A stretch of DNA of 64,000 nucleotides from Notospermus geniculatus (taxonomy: Eukaryota > Nemertea > Pilidiophora > Heteronemertea > Lineidae), in the NCBI GenBank assembly GCA_002633025.1, contig NMRB01002509.1, positions 38,587 to 102,586 on the forward strand, read 5' to 3'. Positions 57,101 to 64,000 of this stretch are shown piece after piece. The notes under the pieces were generated by a model that was given only the letters and a program-made list of their open reading frames with translations, made no database searches and had not been told where the DNA came from. Each line of letters opens with the position of its first letter. Within the stretch, counting starts at the first letter, position 1. The position numbers and the translations under genes are program-made.

Positions 57101-60100
57101 TCATGCAGGACAGGGGGACACAACAACTAACATTCATGCAACATTACATTAAACTGATAAATCATAACTATCCCAAATTTCCCATTTTTCATCATTATCT
57201 CCACAGNAATGTTGAGACATTTCTTTTTTAGAATACTTTTCACTATTGTACAGTCTCAAAGTGCTTCACACTAACCCAGTCTCTCCAGAAACCTTTCTAG
57301 GGAACTCGAGGAACAAGTCATTCAGCAGATCACTTAAGAGCTTTGTCTTTTGTATTATACACACACCGGTCACCCATCCAATATTGACCATGCTCTAACT
57401 TGCTTAACTTTAAGCTCACGGCCCAAATTCATAAAACTGGTACTTAAGTGTCCAAGTGTGACACTTATCCTTTGTTCAACACAAAAGATACAGTACCTTG
57501 CACAATTGACCTCCCTTCCACGCGGCGCACCATCCGCGTACTACATGCAGCGTCATGCACGTACCGTCCTCGTATCTTCCGAGGACGTGGCGCAGCGTCA
57601 TGGAAGGCAAGCAGTGAAGACGTAACGTCATTCACCCGACGTCACGCAACAGAGACGCATGACGTACCCATACCATACGCGATGAACTGAAGGTTACCTT
57701 CCTCATCACATACGGGGAAGGTACGCGGATTTAGGGAGGTCAATTGTGCCAGGTACTGTAAGTACAGTACAGGTCACAATTGACATCCCTAAATTCGCGT
57801 CAGTTATGCGTAAGTCACTCGTAACTTACGCAACAACTCACGAACTATGTTACGCGTAACTTACGAGGTGAGTTACGCGGTGAGTTATGCGAATTTCGCT
57901 AGTTACGCGGTGAGAAACACAGTGAGTTACGTGGCGAGTTACGCGATTTTGGCGAGTTACGCGGTGAGTTATGCGAAACCAAAGCCGTAAGTTACGCGTA
58001 ACTTACGCGAAGCCGTAGGGATGTCAATTGTGACCTGTACTGTATCACACTTTTTATGAATATGGGCCCAGAGGCCAAGTGCCAACCACAGGGCCATAAA
58101 ACAAATCCTCCTTGGCCAGTAGGTTAAGCTGTGTCATATACATGTACATGGGGGTAAGTATACATTTCAGAGGCGCCAATAATAGTAAGGAGGTGGTCAT
58201 CAACTGGGGTGACACAGAGAAGAGAGAGAAAATAAAGTGACTCACTGAAGCTGGATTGTCCTAAGTAGCGTTGGATGGGTATAGCCAAAACATACGCATT
58301 AGCACAAGGGGTACATGTATCAGCCTACCCTATGTCCTGACATAGATGAGAAGAACTCTTCCCAAGAAAAACTGCACGAACTTGGATTTGATTTTTTCTA
58401 TTCACCCAAATAGGAGCTGCTGACAAATAAAGTACGGAAGATTTCTTAAAATACAAGGGTTGTGCCACAAAAATGGAAGATAGCCTGGGCTGCAAGCAAT
58501 TTGTGTTAACCACTTTACTATTTAAAACAGCCTGGAATTTCGGCCTATGACGTCATGAGGCAACCAAGAATGCACTGACGTCAGTAATTTTAAAGGAGCT
58601 CGACGTCCAAGTTGTAAACAAACTGGTTTGTTTACAAACAGTGGCCAGCAAACTAGTTTTATTCCTTCGTGAAGGTGACAGCACCAGTACGCCCCGTGAT
58701 CGTTAGACTGGTGCCCGGTCCAATGCAACTCACTCACGATATTCACGTCAGTACATATCACCGACAATAGGTGGCAGCACCGCAGGCGTCGCGTGGATAG
58801 AGAACTAGTGAGTGAGTGTTTACAACTTGGACGTCCAGCTCCTTTAAAATACAAAGGTTGTGCCACAAAAATGGAAAATAGCCTGGGCTGCAAGCAATTT
58901 GTGTTAACCACTTCACTAAAACAGCCTGGAATTTCGACGTCATGAGGCAACCAAGAATGCACTGACGTCAGTACTTTATTGCACTACATGCCGCCATTAT
59001 GACATCATAATGACGAAAATTTTTGTAGCAAAGTGGTTTAACTCATAAAAGTGAAAGAATCAAATTTCAAGAAAAAATTTAGTACCATTCGCAAAAATCA
59101 GGAATTTTACCATTCTTTTTTGAGGACTGAGGGTAATGTCCACTTACTTGTACTCTATTGACCTTTGCATATGACCTTTTTAAGGTCAAGGCCAGACAAA
59201 GATTGTTAAGGTCACATACCGGTACATCAAATTTGATGTACAGTCATTCACATTAGTTTATCTACACCTACTACCTTGAATATTTCAAATACTACTGGGC
59301 CAATTTTAACACGGTTTGTACCACATGAAAGTATATAACCTTGGTCATATTTCTGCATCCAAATTTTGGAAATTTGGAAATATCATAATTATGTAATAGC
59401 TCATTAGAAAACCCCCTAAAAATCAACATTTTTATTACGGATTTTTTTTTTGACTTTTGTTGCAGTTTTGATAGAATGGAACTTTCTAAGGATTTTGGGC
59501 TTTGTTTCATCAAAATATCTCAAGTGGTTGCTGAGATATTTGAGATTATCAAAATTTTGATAGTTTGAGATTTTCGTGTTTTTCAGGAAATTTTGATGTC
59601 ATTAGTTAAAGCTAACCTCACAATATGGGCTTACAAAATTTTGGAACTTTTTGCTTTAACTGGGCCGAGATATTCATATTTTCAGAATATCAAAATGTTG
59701 ATATGATAAACTCTTTAACTTAAGACAGCTGTAACTTCCAACCAGTTTACGCTGAAAGTTCCAAAACTTCATTCTCCTACGTTTCTGGGTGAGCTCTGTC
59801 TACTAATATCAAAAATTTTTGAAAAAATGGAAATTCTCAAAATATCGAAATTTTGATAATCTCAAATATCTCAGCAACCACTCGATATATTTTGACGAAA
59901 CAGAGCTCAAAATCCTTAGAAACTTCCACTCTATCAACCCTGTAACAAAAGTCACAAAAAAATTCCATAATAAAAATGTTGATTTTTAGGGGTTTTTCTA
60001 ATGAGGAATTACATAATTATGATATTTCCAAATTTCCAAAAGTTTGATGCAGAAATACATGTATGACCAAGGTTATATACTTTCATGTGGTACAAACCGT

Positions 60101-60969
60101 GTTAAAATTGGCCCAGTAGTATTTGAAATATTCAAGGTAGTAGGTGTAGATAAACTAATGTCAATGACTGTACATTGTATCTACATGTACACTGTTTCTA
60201 CACTGTAGAAATGTGACCTTTCCCTTGATCACCAGCTTGTCCCTCGTAACATTTTTCGGAATTCTGAAATACTCAGCCTTAAAAAGCCCTTGGAAGGGAC
60301 AACAAGGGATTAAATTTCTATTTTTAACATCTGGTAAAAAGACAGGGGTATTCCACTAAATCCTCCCTGCATTTTCATCGGTACCCCCAGTCCAGAGAAA
60401 AAGCCATTCATTAAGCAGGGAAAAATTTGTTTCAGTCAACAGGCAGTTTTCAGGAATAAGTAGAACAATGCTTGTCCACAACTTTAAAAGGGCCAGAAAG
60501 TTTTGGCTCTCATTTTTCCAAGTGTGAACAAGTCGCTTTAAGAATTTGCAGCCCTCATTTTTCCGAGTGTGAACAAGTCGCTTCAAGGATTTTCAGTTTT
60601 TTGCCAAGTATGAACAAGTCGCTTTAAGAATTTTCGGCTTCCATTTTACCAAGTCTGAACAAGTCGCTTTAAGAATTTTTGGCTTTCATTTACCAAGTGT
60701 GAACAAGTTGCTTAAGATTATTCCATGTCATCTGAAATCGTCCTGCTCTGAAGCTCTAACTGTAGCAGGCAAAATCAAATTGGGATGATTTAAAAGGTCA
60801 AAGGTCATGCAGGGTGAAATCCGATTCCCCGGCATACCTCGTTCTCGGCTTCGGCAAGTTGTTGTTCTTGTTCGGCAAGTAGCATTTCACGATCGGCAGT
60901 AATCCTGACACTTTCCCGCAACGCTTCCTCCAGTTCTTCAATTCTCTGACTTTTCTGATCTAACAGAGT
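47973..60969 (-). CDS. ERC: ERC/ELKS/CAST active-zone scaffold protein, last six coding exons (5' end outside window)
   Basis: ERC/ELKS proteins are long coiled-coil scaffolds of the presynaptic active zone and of exocytic sites; they bind RIM, liprin-alpha and Rab6 in known relatives. Six minus-strand exons join as 60969-60838, 55579-55419, 54874-54727, 54336-54241, 49023-48850, 48134-47973. Phases match at every junction, and every acceptor is AG and every donor GT. The joined product is about 290 residues. Family landmarks appear in the expected order: IEELEEALRESV, an LxAERRxHLEEVxEMK block, QEAxLAAISEKDANI, QRRMKLM, a block resembling vertebrate KLKLYIGHLTTLC, then LQxYANxLLQ and CPD near the end (FIP-RBD-like). 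The gene continues past 64000, so start and promoter are not visible. Assignment to the family is strong. Which vertebrate paralogue it corresponds to cannot be said; one pre-duplication gene is likely. Confidence 0.93.
48183..48370 (-). mobile_element. SINE family A, 5'-truncated copy in last ERC intron
   Basis: Reverse-strand copy of the body of the tRNA-headed SINE seen at 27286-27561. It has the shared 'ggcaagtaaaagaccccatc'-type block, the 'accagggccaataa' block and an 'aaatacaaata' tail. The tRNA-like head is missing. Confidence 0.7.
48371..48735. mobile_element. TIR element with ~90-bp inverted arms in last ERC intron
   Basis: Left arm about 48377-48470 and right arm about 48640-48735 are inverted copies; both include 'ggtttacccgctctccacaa' or its complement and the 'cgccgcgtttggtcaa' block. 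The ends read CTCCCTACACAG and, complemented, GTCCCTGCGCAG. No coding content was seen. Confidence 0.75.
48850..49023 (-). CDS. ERC: ERC exon (-2), segment before the FIP-RBD-like end
   Basis: 58 codons, phase 0 both ends, acceptor ATTCCAG and donor AATAAG|GTACGG. It encodes VVQAIRKSDHNKKKLLAFID, then QLVAVCLENDPQLLEGLP and a proline-containing tail. The spacing and character match the vertebrate IIQPLLELDQNRSKLKLYIG region, though residue identity is lower than in the upstream exons. Joined to the last exon, it aligns without a gap to the vertebrate sequence, which argues against a missing exon in the 715-bp intron between them. Confidence 0.85.
49640..50402. mobile_element. Foldback element with tRNA-like sequences in its interior
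   Basis: The ends are inverted copies: 'agggccgtattctagaagct' at the left and its complement at the right, with arms of about 150 bp (49737-49860 against 50240-50375). The interior holds two tRNA-like segments: one on the minus strand near 49940-50006 with a B-box-like GGTTCGAATCC, and one on the plus strand near 50107-50176 with GGGTTCGATTC. The acceptor stems do not pair, so these are tRNA-derived relics, not tRNA genes. It sits in the 5.2-kb ERC intron. Confidence 0.75.
50521..51052. mobile_element. Tc1/mariner-pogo-like MITE remnant hosting a second element
   Basis: The left end TA-CACTGGAACCTCCCTTAA and the right end TTAATAGAAAGTTCCCCCCTG-TA are imperfect inverted repeats flanked by TA, as expected for Tc1/mariner-type insertions. 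It is split by the Harbinger-like element at 50574-50929. Confidence 0.45.
50574..50929. mobile_element. Harbinger-like MITE (TTA duplication) nested in a pogo-like element
   Basis: TTA lies at 50571-50573 and 50930-50932. The inverted ends run GGACCCTATTACATAGAGC and its complement GCTCTATGTAATCGGGGCC, with the match continuing into 'tatacgctattcggtatt'. A (gat)n microsatellite lies inside at about 50788-50807. Three-base TWA duplication with G-rich ends is typical of PIF/Harbinger. Confidence 0.75.
51731..51970. mobile_element. TTAA-flanked TIR element
   Basis: TTAA at 51727-51730 and 51971-51974. Inverted ends of about 45 bp begin AGTCCGGCAACATCTACATG on the left, with the complement TTGCCGGACT at the right; the arms also share 'cgcgacccaatggaatgcgg'. 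No open frame of note inside. It lies in the 5.2-kb ERC intron. Confidence 0.8.
52703..53597. repeat. Composite 72-bp minisatellite in ERC intron
   Basis: Alternates a ~30-bp unit ('agttgccaaggtcattactt' + 'cactgacagt') with a ~42-bp unit ('gttgccaaggtcaccaccag' + 'tggcactacatccctgac'). The 72-bp period is divisible by three, which keeps long frames open on both strands (VVAKVITSLTVVAKVTTSG-like). These frames are side effects of the period. Confidence 0.9.
53850..54175 (+). mobile_element. SINE family C copy in ERC intron
   Basis: tRNA-like motifs (GGTTCTGGGTTCAATCCC near 53875 and GGTTGGGTTCGATCCC near 53995) are followed by the family body 'cattcttcatgtgatagaga' + 'ctctttgacagtgca' and 'ctggtttcctcctgcgcc'. 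It shares this body with 11730-11870 and 61625-61760. Confidence 0.65.
54241..54336 (-). CDS. ERC: ERC exon (-3), TQRRMKLM block
   Basis: Exactly 32 codons, phase 0 on both sides, TATTGCAG acceptor and GCAG|GTACGT donor. It has no ATG-initiated open frame of its own and is found only by following the gene. It encodes TQRRMKLMQAEELNNKD and then an asparagine/lysine/glutamate-rich polar linker. Vertebrate ERC has QTQNRMKLM followed by a polar linker at the same place, so this is the end of the long coiled coil. Confidence 0.9.
54405..54611. mobile_element. CAGGnGCGGATCC-family element, 5-bp duplication TTAAG
   Basis: TTAAG at 54400-54404 and 54612-54616 flanks ends CAGGCGGAGATC and GGATCCGCACGTG. 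It makes up more than half of the 390-bp intron between ERC exons 54727-54874 and 54241-54336. Confidence 0.8.
54727..54874 (-). CDS. ERC: ERC exon (-4), QEAILAAISEKDANI block
   Basis: 148 bp with a TTTGCAG acceptor and a GAGTTG|GTAAGA donor. The first base completes the split lysine codon from the previous exon, giving EMK-QEA exactly as in vertebrate ERC proteins, and the exon ends in phase 0. It encodes QEAILAAISEKDANIGLLEM, the most conserved part of the family, then a lysine/glutamate coiled coil ending LQTQLKEL. This junction confirms both exon borders. Confidence 0.95.
54901..55433 (-). repeat. 20-bp minisatellite made of the ERC 5' splice site
   Basis: About 26 tandem copies of a unit that reads TCTATGAAATGAAGTAAGTG on the minus strand. 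The unit nearest the exon contains the true end of ERC exon 55419-55579 (…CTATGAAATGAA) plus its donor GTAAGT at 55413-55418. About nine units keep an exact GTAAGT, others carry GTATGT or GTAAAT, and some have lost GT (ATAAGT). The array fills nearly all of the 544-bp intron. Confidence 0.95.
55419..55579 (-). CDS. ERC: ERC exon (-5), coiled coil ending LQAERRQHLEEVYEMK
   Basis: 161 bp, starts in phase 0 after a TTCAAG acceptor and ends two bases into a codon. About 53 residues of coiled coil, including a lysine-rich VKMLVKKLEVKEGRL stretch, and it closes with the diagnostic ERC block LQAERRQHLEEVYEM. The donor GTAAGT and the last 14 exon bases are themselves the first unit of a 20-bp tandem array that fills the following intron (see the repeat at 54901-55433). 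Reading past the donor gives TAA at once, so only correct splicing keeps the frame. Confidence 0.93.
55739..56256. mobile_element. ~518-bp TIR element in ERC intron
   Basis: Left end 'gcctgtttcaaaaagtgact' + 'ttaagctaatggtac' is the inverse of the right end 'gtaccattagcttaaagaca' + 'ctttatgaaacaggc'. Inner arms (agttttcgtggta against taccacgaaaac) also pair. A single N (55889) lies in the central GC-rich part. No coding capacity seen. Confidence 0.75.
56663..56933. mobile_element. TTAA-flanked TIR element in ERC intron
   Basis: TTAA at 56659-56662 and 56934-56937; ends AGCCCCACAGTATTGAAT and ATTCAATACAGTGGGGCT. The interior includes 'gctgacgtcgtgacgtcgtc' and no useful open frame. Confidence 0.8.
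57251..57335. repeat. Fragment of the 25.1-26.0 kb tRNA-like repeat family
   Basis: Shares 'caaagtgcttcac' and 'ctctccagaaacctttct' + 'ggaactcgaggaac' with the repeat units at 25090-25970. A single N at 57207 lies just upstream. Confidence 0.5.
57490..57759. mobile_element. ACAGTAC-ended TIR element
   Basis: Begins ACAGTACCTTGCACAATTGA and ends with the complement type CAATTGTGCCAGGTACTGT. The interior is CG-rich ('gcagcgtcatg', 'gaagacgtaacgt') and shares these blocks with 10255-10533. Confidence 0.75.
57764..58043. mobile_element. ACAGTAC-ended TIR element with dense ttacgcg motifs
   Basis: The 27-bp inverted ends start ACAGTACAGGTCACAATTGA and finish TCAATTGTGACCTGTACTGT. The interior repeats 'gtgagttacgcg' and 'acttacgcg' about a dozen times in both orientations. 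It abuts 57490-57759, with four bases between them. Confidence 0.8.
58443..58975. repeat. Direct repeat (~130-145 bp) on both sides of a TTAA element
   Basis: Copy 1 about 58443-58588 and copy 2 about 58845-58973 share 'ggttgtgccacaaaaatgga', 'tagcctgggctgcaagcaat' and 'caaccaagaatgcactgacg'. The element at 58594-58843 lies exactly between them, which a simple four-base target duplication does not explain. Confidence 0.85.
58594..58843. mobile_element. TTAA-flanked TIR element, same family as 3531-3828
   Basis: TTAA at 58590-58593 and 58844-58847; ends AGGAGCTCGACGTCCAAGTT and AACTTGGACGTCCAGCTCCT. It shares the 'gttgtaaacaaac' arm and the internal 'gacaataggtggcagcaccg' with the element at 3531-3828. 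Confidence 0.85.
59237..60174. repeat. Long inverted repeat (~350-bp arms) in ERC intron
   Basis: Arms about 59237-59590 and 59825-60174. Outer ends are 'tgtacagtcattcacattag' and 'ctaatgtcaatgactgtaca'. Pairing continues through 'gtttgtaccacatgaaagta', 'taatgagc/ttagaaaa' and 'tcaaatatctcagcaaccac', with a ~235-bp loop. The transcribed intron could form a very long imperfect RNA duplex. Confidence 0.9.
60480..60720. repeat. ~47-bp minisatellite, about five copies
   Basis: Unit like 'ccaagtgtgaacaagtcgct' + 'ttaagaattttcggcttccatttt'. It lies in the ERC intron about 120 bp downstream of exon 60838-60969 in gene direction. Confidence 0.85.
60838..60969 (-). CDS. ERC: ERC exon (-6 from end), coiled coil with IEELEEALRES motif
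   Basis: 44 codons, phase 0 at both ends, acceptor TTTTAG before the exon and donor GAG|GTATGC after it. The peptide is glutamate- and leucine-rich, with heptads typical of the ERC coiled coil. It carries IEELEEALRESV and a following ITADREMLLAEQE segment, nearly the same as the vertebrate ERC1/ERC2 stretch. No further exon is visible between here and 64000, so the next upstream coding exon lies off the window. Confidence 0.93.
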
Positions 60970-61624
60970 CTAAAACCACAGAAAAATAAAACAAACAAAG
61001 AATGAACTTAAAACGGAAAACCGAAACGATGCTATGGAAATGAAAACGATGCACGACGACGCCGGGCAAAACACAATAAGGAAAGAAACGTTACGACGCC
61101 ATTTAAAGCGGAGCGAAAGAAGAATTCAGGGTAGGATGGGGAAGAAAAAGAGAAAAGGACAAAGTTTTAGTCGTTAAGCAATTAATTGATGTCAAAATAA
61201 ACCAAATGGCTTGCACTATACAGCTTGTTCCAAAAGTGCTGACCTCAAAAATGTTCCTAATTTTACAGTTTGTTCCACTTTCAGATCAGCAGATTTTAGC
61301 TCAGTATGAGACACTGCAGAAAGGTAGCAATGTAAATAAGTGTAAGAATGTCATTTCTCATTCTAACAACCAAGAAATTTCCTAGAAGCCATTTGATTTA
61401 ATATAATAATATCAGTAAAATCAGCTAGAATGATAATTTCTTGAGACTTTTTTCAGACACGAGGCAAAAAGCCATGCAACTGAACTGAGTTAGCACCTGG
61501 TGTCGAATTTTGACGAATAAAGCTGCTTATACTGATAAACTACACTTAGGGTGTCTCAAATATAAGGCCAAGTTCTTGAATGACAGGGTTAATAGGGCTG
61601 TCAAAGTGGCACAGAGCAAAAATC

Positions 61625-61765
61625 AAAACCTGTCACCTCTGAAGTCCAGATTCAATCCTAAGTTCAAATTCTTCATGTTATATAGAAGGTCTCTCTTTGA
61701 CAGCACGGTTCCTCTGGGCACTCCAGTTTCCTCCTGCTGGGCAGACATTTGCCAAATACCGGACA
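61625..61765 (+). mobile_element. SINE family C copy
   Basis: Weak tRNA-like 'agattcaatcctaagtt', then the family body 'attcttcatgttatatagaa', 'tctctttgacagca' and 'ccagtttcctcctgc'. It lies in the partial ERC intron running off the window. Confidence 0.55.
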
Positions 61766-62339
61766 CGCAAATATTTTCGCGGGATAATATTTCACGAATT
61801 GAACATTTTTTTTCTGTTTTGCGTGGATTAATGTTCGCGTCAATGGCAGGGAAGGGAACTGACCGGATTGTTGGGGGAAACTTTTACCGGGTATGCGTGT
61901 AAATATTTGTGCGATTTCCATGGGAATTTTTACACACAAAAATATTTGCGTATACGGTATGGTCTGCCGAGTTGACAATATCCTTGCTGGCAGTCAGTCG
62001 TGTTCAATATTTTTGTAAAATATGGGTTGATTTCACCATTATAATGCCACATTTGGGGAGAATTTGAGACACCCTGTATATTATCACTTGAATTTGAGAT
62101 ATTTTATGAAGAACTGTAACAACCCCATCCTAACCTTTGTTAAAATGAGCAAAATCTGGAACAGTTTTTACAAAATACAAATGTTTTGTGATTTCAATCC
62201 TCAAGAAACATAACAGAGTAGTCCGAGTTTTTTGTTTGAAATTTAAGAGATATTTAGAGAATTAAGAACAATCGACATTTATGTGGCAATTTTCGACTTA
62301 AAAGGAAAAGAATTTGAATTAGACACACCTGTAATCGAA

Positions 62340-62725
62340 TTGATGCAGATTTAATAGTTTTACTAACACCCAGAGTTGCATGGGCAGCAATATAGTTTTA
62401 CTAAAACCCACAACTGGGTTGCATCTGCAACAATATTTAGTTTTTTTAAATAAAACGCACAAATGGGCTGCATGTGCAACAATATTTTGTGTCACACACA
62501 CCCACAACTGGGCTACATGTGCAACAGTATTTAGTTGTGTCACTATAAAACCCACAATGGGCTGCATGTGCAACAATATTTTGTGTTACTAACACCCACA
62601 ACTGGGCTGCATGTGCAACAATATTTAGTTAATTTTTAGTTTTACTAAAACCCACAACTGGGCTGCATGTGCAACAATATTTTGTGTCACAAAACCCACA
62701 AATCACCTGCATGTGCAACAGTGTA
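62340..62725. repeat. Minisatellite with cacaactgggctgcatgtgcaa unit
   Basis: About seven copies of a 40-65-bp unit containing 'acaactgggctgcatgtgca' and 'caatattttgtgtcac' spacers of variable length. Confidence 0.85.
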
Positions 62726-63014
62726 CACACGTATTTTAGTCTAGAACGTTTTACAATGATTTCACGTCACTATGAATGACAGACAACAAGCGACTCCGTG
62801 AAAATTCTCAAACCTTTCGTTGGTAGAATGAAACCACTTCTTTTAACTTGAAGAGAAGAACACAGAAAAATGAGAATTCTGCAGGTTTGAGTCATGTAAT
62901 TCTTTTGAAAGTTTTCCGATGCCTTGATTTGGTGGTCTCCTTACTTACAAGTTAGGCCTTGGGCAGTGACACAAGCAACTGCCCATAGCTTTCTAGCTTA
63001 GAGGACAATTACAT

Positions 63015-63205
63015 GTAGTCCCCAGACAATTCGTCCCGTAGGACATTTCGTCCCTGGACAATTCATCCCCTAGGGCAATTCGTCCCTGGACAATTCCTCC
63101 CCATGGACAATTCGTCCCCATGGACAATCCGTCCCCAGAAAATTTGTCCCCAAGGACAATTTGTCCCCAGACAATTCGTCCCTTAGGACAATCCGTCCCT
63201 ACTGA
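63015..63205. repeat. ~17-bp tandem repeat (acaattcgtcccc)
   Basis: About ten degenerate copies of 'ggacaattcgtccccat' or 'agacaattcgtcccctt'. Open frames across it are period artefacts. Confidence 0.85.
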
Positions 63206-63232
63206 ATTGAATTGACTTGTTTCAATACGCCA

Positions 63233-63351
63233 GGGCCCAAATCCATAAAACCTTGCCAGGTTTAGTTGCCTGCTAAAGTGCCCAGTTTGTACAGGCTGAT
63301 GTACACAACTAGCAACCAACTAAGCCAGCAACGTTTTATGGATTTGGGCCC
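63233..63351. mobile_element. 119-bp hairpin element with GGGCCC ends
   Basis: Ends GGGCCCAAATCCATAAAAC and GTTTTATGGATTTGGGCCC pair perfectly, with further internal pairing (tagttgcctgcta against tagcaaccaacta). One of several short hairpins here with GGGCC-type ends. Confidence 0.8.
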
Positions 63352-63352
63352 A

Positions 63353-63476
63353 GGACTCTTCATTCTTTAGTCTTTTTGTTACATCCTTTTTGTTTCCTTT
63401 TTTGGGTCTGAAGACAAAGGCTGAAGCCAGGACTCTTCATTCTTTAGTCTTTTGGGTACGTCCTTTTTGTTTCAAT
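63353..63476. repeat. Tandem duplication of a ~45-bp segment
   Basis: 'ggactcttcattctttagtc' + 'tttttgttacatcctttttg' recurs about 77 bp later as 'ggactcttcattctttagtc' + 'ttttgggtacgtcctttttg'. Confidence 0.8.
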
Positions 63477-63737
63477 CCATCCAAAATCGATGGCTAAGTT
63501 GCCATTCAAGAGTCAAAATGCAAAATTTTATCCATTCAATCCCATTTAGTTATATCACAGAAAGATAGATGGCAGCACAGGCAACTACAAAGGATTCATG
63601 CCCTCGGTTGAAATAATCCATGCAAATTCTGATTCTAAACTGTTACTTGGACGATACGCCAGCACAATTTTTACATGCAGACAACAGATTACCGGTACCC
63701 CATCCCGTCAACAACTTCCAAATTTATGTACACTTTA

Positions 63738-63856
63738 GGGCCCTATTTTAAAATGCTCCTCAACGTAAAGGACTTCCTCAAGGCTATTGTTCTCCTGTTG
63801 AGAACAATAGCCTTGAGGAACTCCTTTACGTTGAGGAGCATTCTAAAATACGGGCC
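63738..63856. mobile_element. ~119-bp near-perfect hairpin element
   Basis: Left arm 'gggccctattttaaaatgct' + 'cctcaacgtaaaggac…' pairs with the right arm ending 'aggagcattctaaaatacgg' + 'gcc'. Arms of about 57 bp meet around 'ttctcctgttgagaa'. Flanks are TTTA and TAAA. Confidence 0.85.
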
Positions 63857-64000
63857 TAAATCTCCAAACAAAGGCTTGGTGCATTGGCCCTTTTTTGCAA
63901 TTAATCTATAAGTTTAATAGTGTTAAATATTATCATATACTAACGTGCTACATACAGCTGGTAGCACACATATCAAATGTAGAAATTGGTCTGATAATAT

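Larger units (their letters stand above)
57421..58070. mobile_element. Short hairpin element split by two other elements
   Basis: Left end 'gcccaaattcataaaactgg' and right end 'tttttatgaatatgggccc' are the two halves of a ~107-bp hairpin element found unbroken at 41599-41706. Between the halves sit two ACAGTAC-ended elements side by side (57490-57759 and 57764-58043). Confidence 0.7.

Overview
This is a eukaryotic, TE-dense, roughly 40% GC window that is almost entirely non-coding. Frequent 'aggcctacatgta' and 'accggta' words, tRNA-headed SINEs and many TIR elements suggest a marine invertebrate, perhaps a deuterostome (echinoderm, hemichordate or amphioxus). That placement is a guess from sequence texture. 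Nothing looks bacterial or viral, and I found no intact transposase, reverse transcriptase, rRNA or convincing functional tRNA gene.

The one gene I can name is on the minus strand from 60969 down to 47973: the last six coding exons of an ERC/ELKS/CAST active-zone scaffold protein. Its 5' part lies beyond 64000. The exons are 60838-60969, 55419-55579, 54727-54874, 54241-54336, 48850-49023 and 47973-48134. They join with matching phases into about 290 codons of coiled coil plus a C-terminal segment, and every junction has GT/AG. The introns are loaded with repeats. The most striking is a 20-bp minisatellite whose unit is the end of an exon plus its own GTAAGT 5' splice site, giving a row of decoy donors (54901-55433).

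Layout. 1-30 kb: intergenic, with TIR elements (Harbinger-like with TTA/TAA duplications, TTAA-flanked, piggyBac-like, and a CAGGGGCGGATCC family with 5-bp duplications), three SINE families and minisatellites. 30.7-34.4 kb: a tandem 1.8-kb duplication; each copy carries a large palindrome and a minus-strand ATG exon that looks like a signal-peptide exon. 35-39.7 kb: more 5-bp-duplication elements and a second duplication whose first copy ends exactly at an N, possibly an assembly join. 40-47.5 kb: minisatellites, hairpin elements and a 715-bp TTAA element. 47.5-64 kb: the ERC locus.

Coordinates of repeats were read by eye and may be off by a few bases. Family names rest on terminal bases and target duplications, not on database searches.
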